In this document: positions 22,392 through 34,896 of the stretch, piece by piece
How the letters are laid out: each line of letters begins with the position of its first letter
How positions within the stretch are numbered: the first letter of the stretch is position 1
NCBI GenBank assembly: GCA_037176705.1
Contig: CM073898.1
Location: forward strand, 40,946,988-41,010,987
Direction: 5' to 3'
Source: Molossus alvarezi
Lineage: Eukaryota; Chordata; Mammalia; Chiroptera; Molossidae
DNA: 64,000 bases
The notes under the pieces: model-generated
Told to the model about the DNA's origin: nothing
Database searches by the model: none
What the model saw: the letters and a program-made list of their open reading frames with translations, nothing else
Made by a program: the position numbers and the translations under genes

Positions 22392-24312
22392 CTGAATTTT
22401 TAATAACTGACACACAATATTATATTAGTTTCAGGTGTACAGCATAGTGATTCAGCATATATATATATATATATATATACCCTATGAAGTGATCACCACA
22501 ATAAGTCTAGTACCTGTTTATCACCATACATAGTTGTTACAATATTAATGACTATATTCCATATGCTGTACATTATATCCTTGTGACTTATTAATCATAT
22601 AACTGGAAGTTTGTTCCTCTGGTTCCCCTTCACCTTTTCCCATCCCCCACCCCATGTCCACCAACAGTTTGTTTTCTGTATTTATGAATCTTTCTGTTTT
22701 GTTTTGTTTGTTCATTTGTTTTGTTTTTTAGATTTCACATATAAGTGAAATCACAAAGTATTTGTTTGTCTCCGACTTATTTCACTTAGCATAATACCCT
22801 CTAAGTCCATCAGTATTGTCACACATGGCAAGATTTTATTATTTTTTATGGCTGGATAATATTCCATTATATATCTCACATCTTCTTTATCCATGCGTGT
22901 ATTGATGTACACTTGGATTGCTTCCAGATCTTGGCTATTGTGACTATGCTACAATGAACATAGAGGTGAATATCTTTTCAAATTACTGTTTTTGTTTTCT
23001 TCAGATAGATACCCAGAAGTGGAATTGCTGTGTCATGTAGTAGTTCTATTTTTAGGTTTCTGAGGAACAACCTCCATACTGCTTTCCATAGTAGCTGCAC
23101 TAATTTACAATCCCACCAGCAGTGCATGAGGGTTCCATTTTCTCTACATCCTAGCCAACACTTGTTATTTGTTGTCTTTTTAATAATAGCTAATCTAACC
23201 AGTGTGAAGTGATACCTCACTGTTGTTTTCATTTATTTTTTCTTGATGATTAGTGATGTTGAGCATCTTTTAATGTGTCTGTTGACCATCTGAATGTGTT
23301 CTTTAGAAAAAATGTCTATTCAGGTTCTCTGCCCATTTTTAAACCAGATTGGTGTTTTTTTATATGTTGTTGAGCTGAATTAGTTCTTTATCATTTTTGG
23401 CTATATAACCCTTATGAGATATATTATTTGTGAATGCCTTCTCCCATTCAATTGGTTGCTTTTTCATTTTTTGATGGTTTTCTTTGCTGTACAAAAGCTT
23501 TTTAGTTTGATGTAATCCAATTTGCTTATTTTTGCTGTTGTCCTTACCTAGAGAGATTATATTTTTTAAATATTTCTTAGGTCAATGTCAAAAAGTTTAC
23601 TTCCTATGTTTTCTTCTAGTTTTTTTTTTTTATTTTGTTTCTGGTCTTACATTTAAGTCTTTAATCCATTTTAACTATGGCATAAGAAAGTAGTTCAGTT
23701 TCATATGTTTGTGTGCAACTGTCCAGTGTTTCCAACATCATTTATTAAAGAGACTGTCTTTTCCCCATTGTATATTCTTGCCTCTTTTGTCATAGATTAA
23801 TTGACCATATAAGTATGGGTCTGTTTCTGGACTTTCTACTGTGTTCCATTGATATATGTGTGTCAGTTTTGATTACTATAGCTTTGTAGTATAGTTTGAA
23901 ACCAGGGAGCATGATACCTCCAATTTTGTTCTTCTTTTTCAAGATTGCTTTAGCTATTTGAGGTTTTTGTGGTTCCATATAAACTTTAGACTTATTTGTT
24001 CTAGTCCTATGAACAATGTCATTGGTATTTAATAGGGATTTTATTGAATCTGTAAATTGCTTTGGATACTATAGACATTTTAACAATATAAAATATCTTT
24101 CTATTTATTTGTATCTTCTTCAGTTTGTTTCACCAATGTCTTATAGTTTTTAGTATACAAATCTTCCACCTCATTGGTTAAATTTATTCCTATATATTTT
24201 ATTCTTTTTGATGAAATTGGAAATGCTGTGTTTTCTTAATTTTCCTTATTTTGTTATTAGTGTATAGAAAGGCAATAGATTTCTGTATATTGATTTTGTA
24301 TTAAAACCAAGG
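22392..24312 (-). mobile_element. Ancient L1M-type LINE, reverse strand
   Basis: From the 3' end: 'gtttcaggtgtacagcatag', 'gtgatcaccacaataagtct' and 'ccatatgctgtacattatat' are classic L1MA-like 3'UTR blocks on the minus strand. ORF2 pieces follow: 22978-23232 encodes '[20 protein letters not shown]', and 23790-23978 encodes '[16 protein letters not shown]'. Many frameshifts and an (AT)n array at 22,457-22,479. It is the oldest sizeable L1 here and is truncated at its 5' end near 24,312. Confidence 0.9.
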
Positions 24313-27300
24313 CATCAGGGTCCTGAGACACACCCCACCTTCCTGTAAGACATTCAACCTCAATAACAGCTCACTATTCTGCCTAATTTTATTTTTTGTT
24401 TCTGGCAGTTAAGCTTTCCAGTTTTTGGATTCACATTTAAATATGTGTTTAAGTTGTTTTATTTTTTCCTAACGTCCTCTGTGCTTGGATCTGGAAAGTG
24501 GTTGAGTGGTATTTTGTATCAGTTAAGGCTACTATCTAGACTGAAAGTCTCAAAGCAATATTTCCTAACATATAATTCCACATCGCTTGGTTTTGTTCAC
24601 ACACAAAAGGTGAGTTGGAACATTAAGTTAATTGTTTGGACATTCTGAAAAAGAAATGCTTATCTTTATTTTTTATATTTTATATTTTAATTACCTGTTA
24701 TATAGCCACAATTTCCTATTAAATGCTTCATGTTTCAGTAAAAGGTTTGTTGTTGTTTTCACAGTGAATGTATATTATTTTTAATACATTAATAACCCAT
24801 TTCGGTAAATTGATGATTAAGCCAATAAAGTATCACTGATTAACCAGAAAAAAAACAAAAACAAAAAAACAAGACTTCTTTGCTACTTCATGTTCAAGAA
24901 AATGTGAAAATTGATATGTATTAAGTATTCAAATAATTAATGCATTCTTATTTTTCTGGAGAATTCAGCCTTGTAAATAAAATTATCCATTATTAAAGAG
25001 AAAATAGTTTAAAACAATGTTTATCTTCTGTTTGTTTTGCTGTTTTAAGAAAAATTTAATATTTCTAAAATAATTTACAAAGCTGCCAAATAATAGATAA
25101 GTTAATAATGCTGTATAATAGATCACTAGATTTAGAACATCTAACTGGAAAAGCTGGAAATGAGAAGTTTAAAGTTCAAGGAGGTCTGAAATCTAACAAG
25201 CTTAATCAAAGGAAAAGATGTGAAATGTTCACAAAAAGGAATCTGCAGAGCCACACACACAGAAAGACTCTGCCAGTGTGGGAAAAGAATGGCAACTTTT
25301 TCCTATTAAGAAAAAATAAAAATAGGTCACATTGTTGACCTTGGCCATCCTCTGGCATAGTCATGTCACAGTCATAATAGAGAGCACAACATAAATGGCC
25401 AAGGGGCCCTCAATTTGTGAAAACAACTTCTGAAAAGGGGGTGGGAAATCAATTCATACTAATTTTAACTCCCTCTTGTTTCTGCAAAGGCTCATCTTGA
25501 TTTCTTGGTGAACTTTAACACTCTTAGTCTCCTTGACACAGTTCGGTTTTCATACAGTTCCCCATAGACTACAAAAGAGATCACTGGACCATAGACAGTG
25601 CAACAGATAAACATGACCTATCTTGTACTAAAAACGAGTATGTCATACTGAGCTGAAAGAAAAGAATCATACAGGGTAAATATGGTCCAGATGATAGAAC
25701 CAGATGACAGGCTGAAATATGTTAAAAGGGCACAGCAATTTTTTATGCTCGTCATCAAAATCATCATCGAAAAAAATCTCTAGGCCTAATATTAAAGTAA
25801 ACCTCACTCTAATATCATTGTTTAGTGTTGCACTATAGCTCACACATCAACCAACCACTCAATAAAAGAAAAAAGCACTCATTAAAGAGAGACCATTACC
25901 ATATTTTACTGAGTACTGTTGGAAGATAAGCAAAGTATAATAATATCTTACATTTCAATAAAATTTTTATTTACAAAATACTTTGGTTGCCTTTACCATG
26001 GGAAAAGACTCAGTATCTAATACATTTCTCCAATTTTCTTCTTGTAATACACACACACACACACATACACACACACAAATTAAATAAAAAGAGAGGTAGA
26101 GAACATGAACTGTATATAAAGACTATAAACAGGGAAAACTTGGGAAGAGGAATTTATGAATTTCCTTGTCCATAGAGATGGATTAAAAAACACACATCCT
26201 TGAATATCCCAAAATCCACTTCCTGAAACAGAAGGACATGGATCACCTCAAAAAAAAATGACTGATCTACCTTTTATTCTCTGACTCTAGCACGATGGAG
26301 TCTGTATTCTCCAGTGAGCACTCTTCAGCTGTAAGAGGCATACCTTGTAAATTTAACAGATTTCACCAGTCATCCTCCCTTCATCAGTGCCTCTGTTTAC
26401 ACATCAATTCAGACACTGAAGTTTTTAATATTCACTATGGGACTATGTCTTGATATTGGTGGTAATTACATGACTCCATGCATTTGCTGAACATAGAACT
26501 ACACTTCTTAAAAAGGGTAAATTTTACCATATATAAATTACATTTCAGCAAAAGAAAAAAATTAAATATGATAAGAAGTGACAGGAAGTGGAGGAACTGT
26601 TGTGTAGAGTCAGGTTGCAGTTACCTAAGGAAAAGTGTTGCAAGTAATTACTGAGACAGATTAATGGTGGCGGGCTAACAAAGTCTATGGAAAATAGACC
26701 TTATTGATTCCATAGCACTTACCAAAGTAGAGTCCAAGGAATGTTAGTGGACACATAGAAAGAAACATGTTCCTTGAAAAAGAATTTAATAATTAATGAT
26801 TTAAAAAATGATGATTAGCAAGCGTATAGGACTTCTCCAGGTGCTCAGAATACTTGTCCAAGTGGGGAAAGGAGCACTTTGTGTTTCCCAAAATTATTTG
26901 ACTATCGAACACTTTTCTCCCAGCATGTATAAATTCTATGGCAAACAAATGTCAAGCGGAGAGTGATTTGAGCCTTCAGAATAGTTAGCGATACTGCATT
27001 TAAAAGTAGGAGAAAATCCCGCATTAAATGATGATATGCTGTGTAACATTGACAGAGCTAGAGACAATAAATATTGGCTTGAAAATCATGGACTGGTCTA
27101 AGTGCAAGTTTTCTCAAATATGAACTATACAGATAGGAGAACTAAAGATACAGACATTTGTAGATGTGTGCACCTGTCTAGATGTCCCTGAGTTCAAGGA
27201 TAAACATTACATATAAAATTATAAACTCTCTCTCTCTCTCTCATGTGATATATACATATATATCGCATGAAATGACATAAATAATTATATATTGTATAAA

Positions 27301-27448
27301 TATATAAAAATACTGAAGACTAAGAAAAAAGGGCAGTTCCCTAAAAACTTGGAAAAAAGTCATATCACTGAAATTGCTTCCTATTCAAAACAAGGATACT
27401 GTGTAAAACATTATTTGGTATACTAAAAATCTAAAAAGATAAACTTGT
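24313..27448. other. Unassigned, largely single-copy stretch
   Basis: No gene recognised. It contains a CA repeat at 26,049-26,077 and a short TC run at 27,229-27,241. The longest open frames (about 60-76 codons) have no supporting features. Confidence 0.5.
26049..26077. repeat. (CA)n microsatellite, interrupted
   Basis: CA units interrupted once by a TA. Confidence 0.9.
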
Positions 27449-27465
27449 AAAGAAAATGAGTTCTG

Positions 27466-27685
27466 GCCCTGGCCAGTTTGGCTCAGCAGTTAGAGCATCG
27501 GCCTGAGTTCCAGAGAAATCCGGGTTCGGTGCCCACTAAGGGCACGTACCTCAGTTGCAGTTTGTCCCTGGCCCTGGTTGATTGTGCAGGTGGCAACCAC
27601 TCAATGTGTCCCTTTCACATCGATGTTTCTCTCTCTCTCTCTTCCTCTCTCTCCCTCAGGTAAGGATAAAAGAAAAAAAGAAAGA
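27466..27685 (+). mobile_element. VES SINE with exact 17-bp TSD
   Basis: The head gccctggccagtttggctca and CT-rich region are present. The 3' end is shortened: the usual segment between the CT tract and 'caggtaaggataaaa' is deleted. The flanks aaagaaaatgagttctg at 27449-27465 and 27686-27702 are identical, so the insertion is fairly recent. Confidence 0.95.
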
Positions 27686-27702
27686 AAAGAAAATGAGTTC
27701 TG

Positions 27703-27949
27703 TAATGCAAAAGCAGGAGTCATGTAAGGGCAATACTCTGAGGTGAAGTTCAGAAAATGAAGCTGGCTGCAAAACAAGCGAAGAAACAAATAAATCTTAA
27801 GAGTAACAACAGGATAAAAATTAGCATGGCATAAGAGAAACCCAATGTCGACATTCATGAAAACCAAATCAGTAGCACGAGCACAGACTCAACTTGTTCT
27901 GTCAGCAATAGAAGAAAAGGGTAAGGAGAATATAATCCACATAATATGG
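27703..27949. other. Unassigned stretch
   Basis: No recognisable feature. Confidence 0.5.
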
Positions 27950-28470
27950 GCATAATTTCCTACGTTCATCACAATCTGGCCCCTTGTAACTCTTCCAACT
28001 CATTTTATCACCATCTCAACTCCTCCACTTACCATACCCCCTACTTCAGCCTTAAACAATTACTTAAAACTCCCTGTATACGATGCACTTGTTCATTACC
28101 CTAATTTAAGAGCATCATCTATGGAATAAAAATATCAACTTCAATGTTAGTTCTTCCAATTACTAGCTTTATGATCCTGAAAAAAAATGACTTAAGTTTG
28201 CTATGCCTCTGGTATTTCATCTTTAAAATGGGGACCATTCCTTAGCATTTAATGTTTTTCCTTCTCTTTTTCAAATTGCTAAATTCTACTCTTTTTTGCA
28301 AATCTCAACTTAGGCTTTACTGACACTTCCTTGGTCTCCTAGTCTATGTTAGATTCTTAAAAGCATCTGTCTTTGTCTTTGTCTTTATGCCTTTGTCTAT
28401 GTTTATGTCTTTATTAATGTGTCTTTCTAGTATCTAGAAGAATGGTACAATAAATATTCCAATAAATGTC
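27950..28470 (+). repeat. L2 LINE remnant with internal MIR-like segment
   Basis: 'tcacaatctggccccttgta' and the downstream 'aggctttactgacacttcct' with a closing 'caataaatattccaataaat' follow the layout of L2. The part at 28,110-28,250 looks like MIR ('attactagctttatgatcct', 'catctttaaaatggggacca'). Confidence 0.6.
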
Positions 28471-28488
28471 TATTAAAAGTGCAGATAT

Positions 28489-28678
28489 AGCCTGGCCAGT
28501 GTGACTCAGTGAACTGAGTGTTGTCCTATGGACTGAGAGGTCCCGGTTAGATTCCCGGTCAGGGCACATGCCCAGTGGCAGGGTCAATGCCCTGCAGGAA
28601 GCGTGCAGGAGACAGCCGATCGATGTTTCTATCTCTCTCTCCCTTCCTCCCTTTCTAAAAAGTCAATTAAAAAAATGT
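28489..28678 (+). mobile_element. VES-family SINE
   Basis: The head agcctggccagtgtgactca is followed by 'ggttagattcccggtcaggg' and ends 'aaaagtcaattaaaaaaatg'. The flanks aaaagtgcagatat and taaagtgcaaatat form an imperfect TSD. Confidence 0.9.
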
Positions 28679-28693
28679 TTTAAAGTGCAAATA

Positions 28694-29225
28694 TATGAAT
28701 GAATGGGGAGAGTAATGGAAAATAGCTGAATAATGTTAGATTTTATTTTGAAAACCCAAGGTATTGGTCTATCTTATGATGGTATGAATTACTAGCTCAA
28801 TAAAAATTTATACTAAGAAGATATTGGGTACCCTGTAACAGCATGTTTTCAATCAGCGGTTAATGGTCTCAGGATTGTTGTCTCCGTAGTTTGCTCTTTA
28901 GGGTAGAAATTATACTAGAATTTCTCTATGTTCCATTCCAACTCTTCAATGTTGGGAACCTCTAATTTTTAACAGATACAGTTTATGGAGAAAAATGAAA
29001 TTTGAAATAAGCATTAAAGGATGGATTGAATTTGAATGGTAGAAGAGAAGAGCATTCTACATAGGGAACAACAGGCACTAAGGTATGAGTATTTCGATTG
29101 TCCTACAGTGACAGGGAAATACGCCAGTAAAGTACAAAAAATAATAAAAATTCCCTAAGCTGCTAACAGAAATCACTCTTGTTTCTTTATGGTCATGATA
29201 TATTTTGACTACCTGGAGAGAAATC
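28694..29225. other. Unassigned; weak old-repeat similarity at 29,000-29,120
   Basis: 'agaagagcattctacatagg' with 'ggcactaaggtatgag' is reminiscent of the blocks at 2,150 and 13,125. The rest is featureless. Confidence 0.35.
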
Positions 29226-29227
29226 AT

Positions 29228-29475
29228 AGTGTGGTAGTTAGATTCACGTTCTCTGCAGCTAGGTTACCCGTATTCTGATGTCGTTTCTGACACTATTAAT
29301 ACTTTTGGACAAAGTTTCAAATGCTCAGTGACTCAATGGCCTCATCTATAAAATGGATACAATAGAAGTACTGACCTCTTATATTGGTTTTCTCACGGTT
29401 AAATAATTTAATACATGCATGTTACTTAGAACAGTGACTCGCCCATTTAAGTGCTCAATAAATATCATCATTTAA
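29228..29475 (+). repeat. MIR SINE
   Basis: 'agtgtggtagttagattcac', 'ctcatctataaaatggatac' and 'taagtgctcaataaatatca' lie in the order expected for MIR. Diverged. Confidence 0.75.
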
Positions 29476-30942
29476 TTTAAGGCCACAAGGCATTTCCCAT
29501 AAAGGCTGGATATATGTCTTTCACCATTTCGCATAATCAAACTCAGCCTTTTCTAACCCCAGTGCTAGCAGCACAATCTTATTGAGGGTAGTATAGTACT
29601 TAACATCATAGAAGTCAGAGGAAGAGTCTAATTCCTCTGAGAACACCTAATCTTTCTAATTGATGATATTCAAAATTAAAGAATGGGTTGTTCTTTAAAG
29701 CAATAATTCCTTAGAAAAAGTGAAAAGGAAGCATGGAAGAGAGAGAGAGGGAGGGAAGGAGGAAAGAAAAAGCAAAAGGAAAGGGGAAAGGGAGTTTAGG
29801 TCATGCCCTTCTTCAACCAGAAAAAAAAATGTAGCAGAAACTCTACAAACTTTTTGTAAATCACACTGTACACGAGCCACTGGTTTTGTTTGTTGCCTTG
29901 TTCCAGATTCATTCAAAGAAGTAAACTGAAATATTCATCTGATCTGTGATTTGGAATATGTTTCTCAACAAAAATATTGAAAAGTCTGACTACTTCTCAG
30001 CTCTCAGATGAATTAAGATTTAACCCTGACATGAATTGAACCTCTTTCTCGGGATGCTTCTCTTCACGGGGCTTAGATCACAGAGTTCATCCTTCAGGCA
30101 CCGACAGCTCTTTGATTTTTGGCAGGGGGGCCTGCCACCAGAGCGCAGTGTATAGCACTGTGACGGTGTCTCCCATGTTCCTTAATGAAAGGCCAGTCTG
30201 GGGTGGGGGTAGGTGGGAGGGTAACTTTCAAAGAGGGGAAAGGTCAGTTCCTGGTCAAAGTGTGAAGAGCTTATGAAAGAAATAAAAACTTCGAAAATAA
30301 AGCATTAACATAAATTACTGAACACAGGCTTTCAAGTCTTATAGAAAAAGATGAAGCCACGCTACCACTTTGAAGTCTCCCCCTTTTAAAGGATGGACTC
30401 ATCTGTGTGCTATTGTTATTACTTCAGAAAATTATCAGAAGTGCCGATAAATGATTCTCTCTGAGTTTCTTAAAGAAAACTTTACAGACATTGAAATTTA
30501 CAGAGCTCCCACTTTTTAAACCAGAAAAATGATATGGTCATGGTTAGCTTTCTTGAAAGAAAATAACATCAGTAACCAGGCTATTTTCCCAGGATAATCC
30601 CCTCCACTAATTGATGGGGAAGGGGTTAATTGATATAACATGGTAACATAGTCTGCATCAATGCAAAGAGGTAGGAAACATGAGTTAGTGTCCATACTTT
30701 AGTAAATTTCATCATCTATAGTGAACTATATAATATTTTCCCTAAGTGAAGGTTTCTGGGGGGGCCTGGAACACCTGCTGTCTATACAGTTTGTAGACTG
30801 GCCAGTCTCCAGTTTCTGCTACTGTCCCACTAGCACGAGTGGGAGAAGGACAAGAGCTTTCCAAAAGACCCAGAAGCCAAACTGGGCTAAGCAGAGGGAA
30901 TAGGGCAACTGTTCCAGGTCTTGCTGGGCAGGAAGTCAAGAG
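29476..30942. other. Unassigned single-copy stretch with a GC/CpG-richer patch
   Basis: 30,030-30,260 is noticeably GC-richer than its surroundings and retains several CpGs. 30,590-30,640 holds several TAAT-core motifs. No gene is visible. Confidence 0.4.
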
Positions 30943-32275
30943 CAGTGGTTTGGGCCTCAGGGCCCCTTGTACTCTCAGCAACGACTGAAGACTCCAAAGA
31001 CAGTTTGTTTATATCTTGCATATTTCAGTATTTGCTCTTTTAGAAATTAAACCTGAAAAGCTTATACATTCATTTAAAAACAGTAAAAATAAACTCATTC
31101 TGTGTTACCATAAGCCGCATATAGTTTTATCAAAATTCCTGTATTTTCCCAAGCCAAATAGTGAAAAGAATGACATTATCTTACTCTTTTGTGAATCTCT
31201 TTTAATATCTGGCTTAATAAAGACAGCTGAGTTCTCTCGGCTTCTGTATTCCATCTGTTGTGATATCTTAATTTTTATTAAAAATATCAAGAAAAATCTG
31301 GTTTCACACAGAAAAGTAGTCGGGAAAGGAAGAAGCATTTTATTAGCCATTTCAGCTAAATTTGGGCACTCCTCTCTGATAGTAACTAATATCTGACAAG
31401 TGATAGTTTCTCAATAGTTAGTGCAGTATGGAATCTGAGACTGCATGAGCAGATGTTCCATACTCTGTGACACTGAAATCCACTGGTCAATATGACTTTA
31501 AATTGATTTTTTTTTTTTATCTATACATGGTTTGGAACATCATGCCTTTGCTACTTGGGATATAATAGCTTCCTGAGTTATGTAGATTTTTTTCACTTCA
31601 AAATATATTTTAAAAATTATATTCATTAATATCACCACCAATCTCAGCAAAACATAACTATTGAGAAACTGTCAAGCTCACAGTTGTAGATAGGAGTTTT
31701 CCAAAAACTTAATTTTTTCTTGAAAGCTTAAATTTTATTATTGGCAACAAATACTATAAGTGGTTTCCTTGAAGAGATAGTTTCACTCCATTTGTTATCA
31801 GGAAAATATTGCCAAATCTCCTAGTCTACATAATCATAGTTTTTCTGTCAGTTGTTCTTTCAAATAAAAATGATGTTCCATGAAACAAGTATCTAGTTCA
31901 GCTCATTTCTCAAGTAATCACATAAGTGCTTTTGCTCAAGACGGTTACTATGTTTCAGTATGCAGCACAAGTACTTTATGCATACTTCCTGTCTTGTCAC
32001 ACAATATAAAAAAGACATGTAGTCAAGGGTCAGAATTTAATAGGGTAATGTGTTATCTTTTCATCAAGAACATTCTATGTGAAAGTGGTGAGTCCGTGTG
32101 GTGCACTGCCTGAGTCCAAGCTAAGCCACTGGCATTTGACCCCCATCTTTGCTTTGCACCATCTGTGCAAATGCCAATACAGAGAAATAAGCCAAGTAAT
32201 TTGTAGTGTTATTATGAATTTTTTTTTTTACCTCAAAAACCACCTGGAAGGCTCTTGTGGACCCCCAGACCCACA
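30943..32275 (-). mobile_element. Fossil Charlie-type hAT DNA transposon
   Basis: The left end reads cagtggtttgggcctcaggg, a hAT-type terminus of the mammalian Charlie style. On the minus strand a transposase C-terminal dimerisation segment is visible at about 31,105-31,350 (LLPFPTTFLCE). About 1 kb upstream in coding sense (about 32,148-32,171) lies the conserved CTDGA motif of hAT transposases. The order and spacing agree with the SPIN-like element at 41.2 kb. The N-terminal half is missing and many stops are present. The right end (ggctcttgtggacccccaga) may be the opposite terminus. No TSD found. Confidence 0.65.
31105..32171 (-). pseudogene. hAT transposase remnant (C-terminal half)
   Basis: It would be a cut-and-paste DNA transposase. 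Only the CTDGA block (near 32,160) and the C-terminal dimerisation block (LLPFPTTFLCE, with 'IKPDIKRD' beyond) are recognisable. Reading frames are heavily broken. An open frame on the opposite strand (31,016-31,396) is a shadow of it. Confidence 0.6.
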
Positions 32276-32309
32276 GAAATTTTTTAAAAGTTGCATATAA
32301 CTTTTGACT

Positions 32310-32500
32310 CCCCCTAAACTTAACTACCCTCTATATCCACAGGGGAGTTGTTCCAGGATCCCCCCTTCCACTCCCACAGGTACTAAAATCTGTGGATGCT
32401 CAAGTCCCCTATATAAATTGGCATAGATCAATGCGTCCTCTGTATCCGCGGACTCCCAATAGTGGATCGAAACAGTACAAGTGTTTACTGGAAAAAATCC
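32310..32500. repeat. TcMar-Tigger-type non-autonomous fragment
   Basis: 'ctctatatccacaggggagt', 'gatgctcaagtcccctatat' and 'ctgtatccgcggactcccaa' match the pattern of short mammalian Tigger-derived elements. The paired 'tatccrcgg' motifs represent its inverted ends. Confidence 0.65.
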
Positions 32501-32817
32501 ACAATTAAGTGGACACACGCAGTTGAAACCCATGCTGGTTGAATTAACTGGACTCTGAGAGCCTGTATTAAGGAGCAGAGGGAAAGGCTCCTGACTTTCT
32601 GCTGTTCGTACTGATCAAGTAGGAAGGGAATCTTTGGGATGTAGGTGTTGGTCATATCTTGAAGGAAGTCAAACATTTGCAGCCAACATTTTTTAAGCCT
32701 ATGTCTTAAGTGAAAAGAGGGAGAATTCGCTATAACTAATTGGACATAACTATATTCACAAGGCTGAGGAAGAATTTCATCCCAAATTAAAACAGGACAT
32801 CTCTGGACTCTAGGAAG

Positions 32818-32818
<1 letters not shown>

Positions 32819-32862
<44 letters not shown>
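32819..32862. repeat. (GA)n microsatellite
   Basis: About 21 GA units. Confidence 0.95.
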
Positions 32863-33524
32863 CACTGGCATTGATTCTAAGAACAAGAAAAAGGAACAAG
32901 CTAGTGATATAATAAAGATAGCAAACATGTTCCCTTTCTCAACAACAAAAGATAACTTTAGATTTAAAAACAAAACAAAACAAAACAAAAAAAAAACCAT
33001 ACATGAAAGACTGATCCAAATAAGAAGCAAATAAAGTGGCAAATAAAGTGTAGTATGATTATGAGCAACCAACACAAGAAGAAAGCATCCATTTCATTTG
33101 ATGCCAGGAAATTTCTCTTTGAGTTACTTAGGGATTTGGACTTCGGATTTGTAGAGAAGGGAATGTTTGCATAGCTATACTGATAAAAATACTGTTTACT
33201 CATTTTAAATGTGTATTAATGCAAAGACAAAATGCAGATGTCAATATAGTTTGCAGAACAACATGTAAATTACTAAAGATGCAGGGTAGAAGAGATGGAG
33301 AAAGGATAGTCATAGCCATAAAAATATCCTCAGTAATGGGGAGTCAAGAGATGCAATTGAAAGTTAATAGAATAAAAACACAAGGAAGCTTTATGTATTT
33401 AAATAAAAGTATTATTCAACATTAACAGTTAAAGTTAAGAAGAAATTTAGAAAATTATACAATGATCATAAACTTGGAAAGGTAGCAAAGAGATGTACTG
33501 TGAATGAACTAAATTTTCTTGGAT

Positions 33525-33612
33525 GGTGGTGAGCCAAGAGATGGGGTCAATGGGGAAAAAGTGGGGGATGTACATAATACTTTCAACAATAAAGATACAC
33601 TTTTTAAAAAGA
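33525..33612 (+). repeat. Short L1 3'UTR fragment (the 'tttcaacaataaag' type)
   Basis: 'gagatggggtcaatggggaa' and 'acataatactttcaacaata' match the 3' ends of the elements at 1-1868 and 15,283-16,080. Only the last 90 bp or so are present. Confidence 0.8.
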
Positions 33613-34426
33613 CAGTGTTTAAGTGTGATAAATCAAGAAGTTAGGATATAAATTGTACGATTTAGACAGCCTTAATTAAAAATATTTGATAACTATTATG
33701 GCAGAGACACATAATGATCAAGCCAAACAGAAGTTCATATACTCAGAAAGGAGGTTGACCGGGACACCCTGGCTACATAGCAACTCCGTTTGTAAAAAAG
33801 AATTAGGAAAGTAACATTTTCTGAAATAAATGCAGGAGCAGGCCAAAAGGTAGACAGGGTTGGTGGAGGGAACTATTGCTTTTAATTAAAAGCCTTTCTG
33901 TGCTATTTTTAATTTTTACTGTATGCATATATTACTTTGATGATAAATAATATTAATATATAAAAAGATATTTTTATTCTATCAATAATTAAAACAATTT
34001 AAAAGTATACTATCATTCTCTTTAAAATCTATTTCTATTGATATTCAATAAAAATAAATTCAATAAAATATAATGGCAAATATTTTCTTGGTTTAGTTGC
34101 AATTTTTTTTTTTTAATTCTAATGTATCCTCATATATATTCTCAAGGATATATAGAGGAATTATGTCAAGTTTTAATTTAGGTGATAATTCATAATTATA
34201 CTTCTTTCTCATGATGACAGTGAAGTAATGGAAAATATCCTAAAACATAAAGCTCATCTCTAGGGCACATTTCTTTAAAAGTTATCAGTGCTTTTAAACA
34301 TTAGGAGATTCTCCTTACCCAAATTAAAGATGATGTTGGGAATTTTATTTTGCTTTAATGAATGGACCCCAATGAACCATAACTTATGTCTATATGGTAC
34401 AATTAACTATCCTTTCTGTTCTGTAG

Positions 34427-34497
34427 ATCACCACGGAGAACGAGAGGCCCACAATGATTACTAAATGTATTTCGAGGACATTGCTTTACTTGAATTT
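34427..34497 (+). other. Candidate 71-bp exon (unproven)
   Basis: A pyrimidine-rich acceptor (cctttctgttctgtag) precedes 34,427 and a consensus donor (gtgagt) begins at 34,498. One frame is open throughout (ITTENERPTMITKC...). Another ends in an early stop after DHHGEREAHNDY, which could be a terminal exon. Three CpGs are kept in an AT-rich setting. I do not recognise the peptide. It may be chance. Confidence 0.25.
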
Positions 34498-34896
34498 GTG
34501 AGTAGTACAATTAGTCACAGATATTGTTGGCTGCAAGAAATAAGTCCATGAAAAATAGTCTCCCAAATAACATAGATGCTTGGACTTAGAATTATTTGGA
34601 TGTCAGACTCATTTATTCTGAAGGTATAAGAAGTCAGTAAAAGAAAATATGTAAGAAAAAAATTATCAAAATGTAATTAATTACAATCTTCATGTTTTAA
34701 AACCTAGAATTTTTCAGAATTTTGTGTATATTTATAGATATTCAGAAATGTTTCTATTGTTGGACAGTTGTTATAGTACAGGTTATAGAGCTATGGGAGA
34801 TTGACAGCAAGTGAGTGTCCCAGAATGTTTGGGTTCATTTGGAGGAGGACCTCACAGAACAGTGTTGAGGTTGCAGTCCATTTAACCAACAACTAT

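Larger units (their letters stand above)
32501..34885. other. Largely unassigned; GA repeat, L1 3' scrap and an exon-like segment
   Basis: It contains (GA)n at 32,819-32,862, a short L1 3'-end fragment at 33,525-33,612 and a segment bounded by good splice-site matches at 34,427-34,497. Otherwise nothing is recognised. Confidence 0.45.

Noticed and set aside
31016..31396. 126-codon open frame on the plus strand
   Set aside because: It is antisense to the fossil hAT transposase C-terminus, where the recognisable LLPFPTTFLCE block lies on the minus strand.
32485..33075. 196-codon minus-strand open frame
   Set aside because: It runs through a (GA)n microsatellite and A/T-rich DNA, giving a low-complexity hydrophobic/serine-leucine peptide. 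No domain is recognisable.
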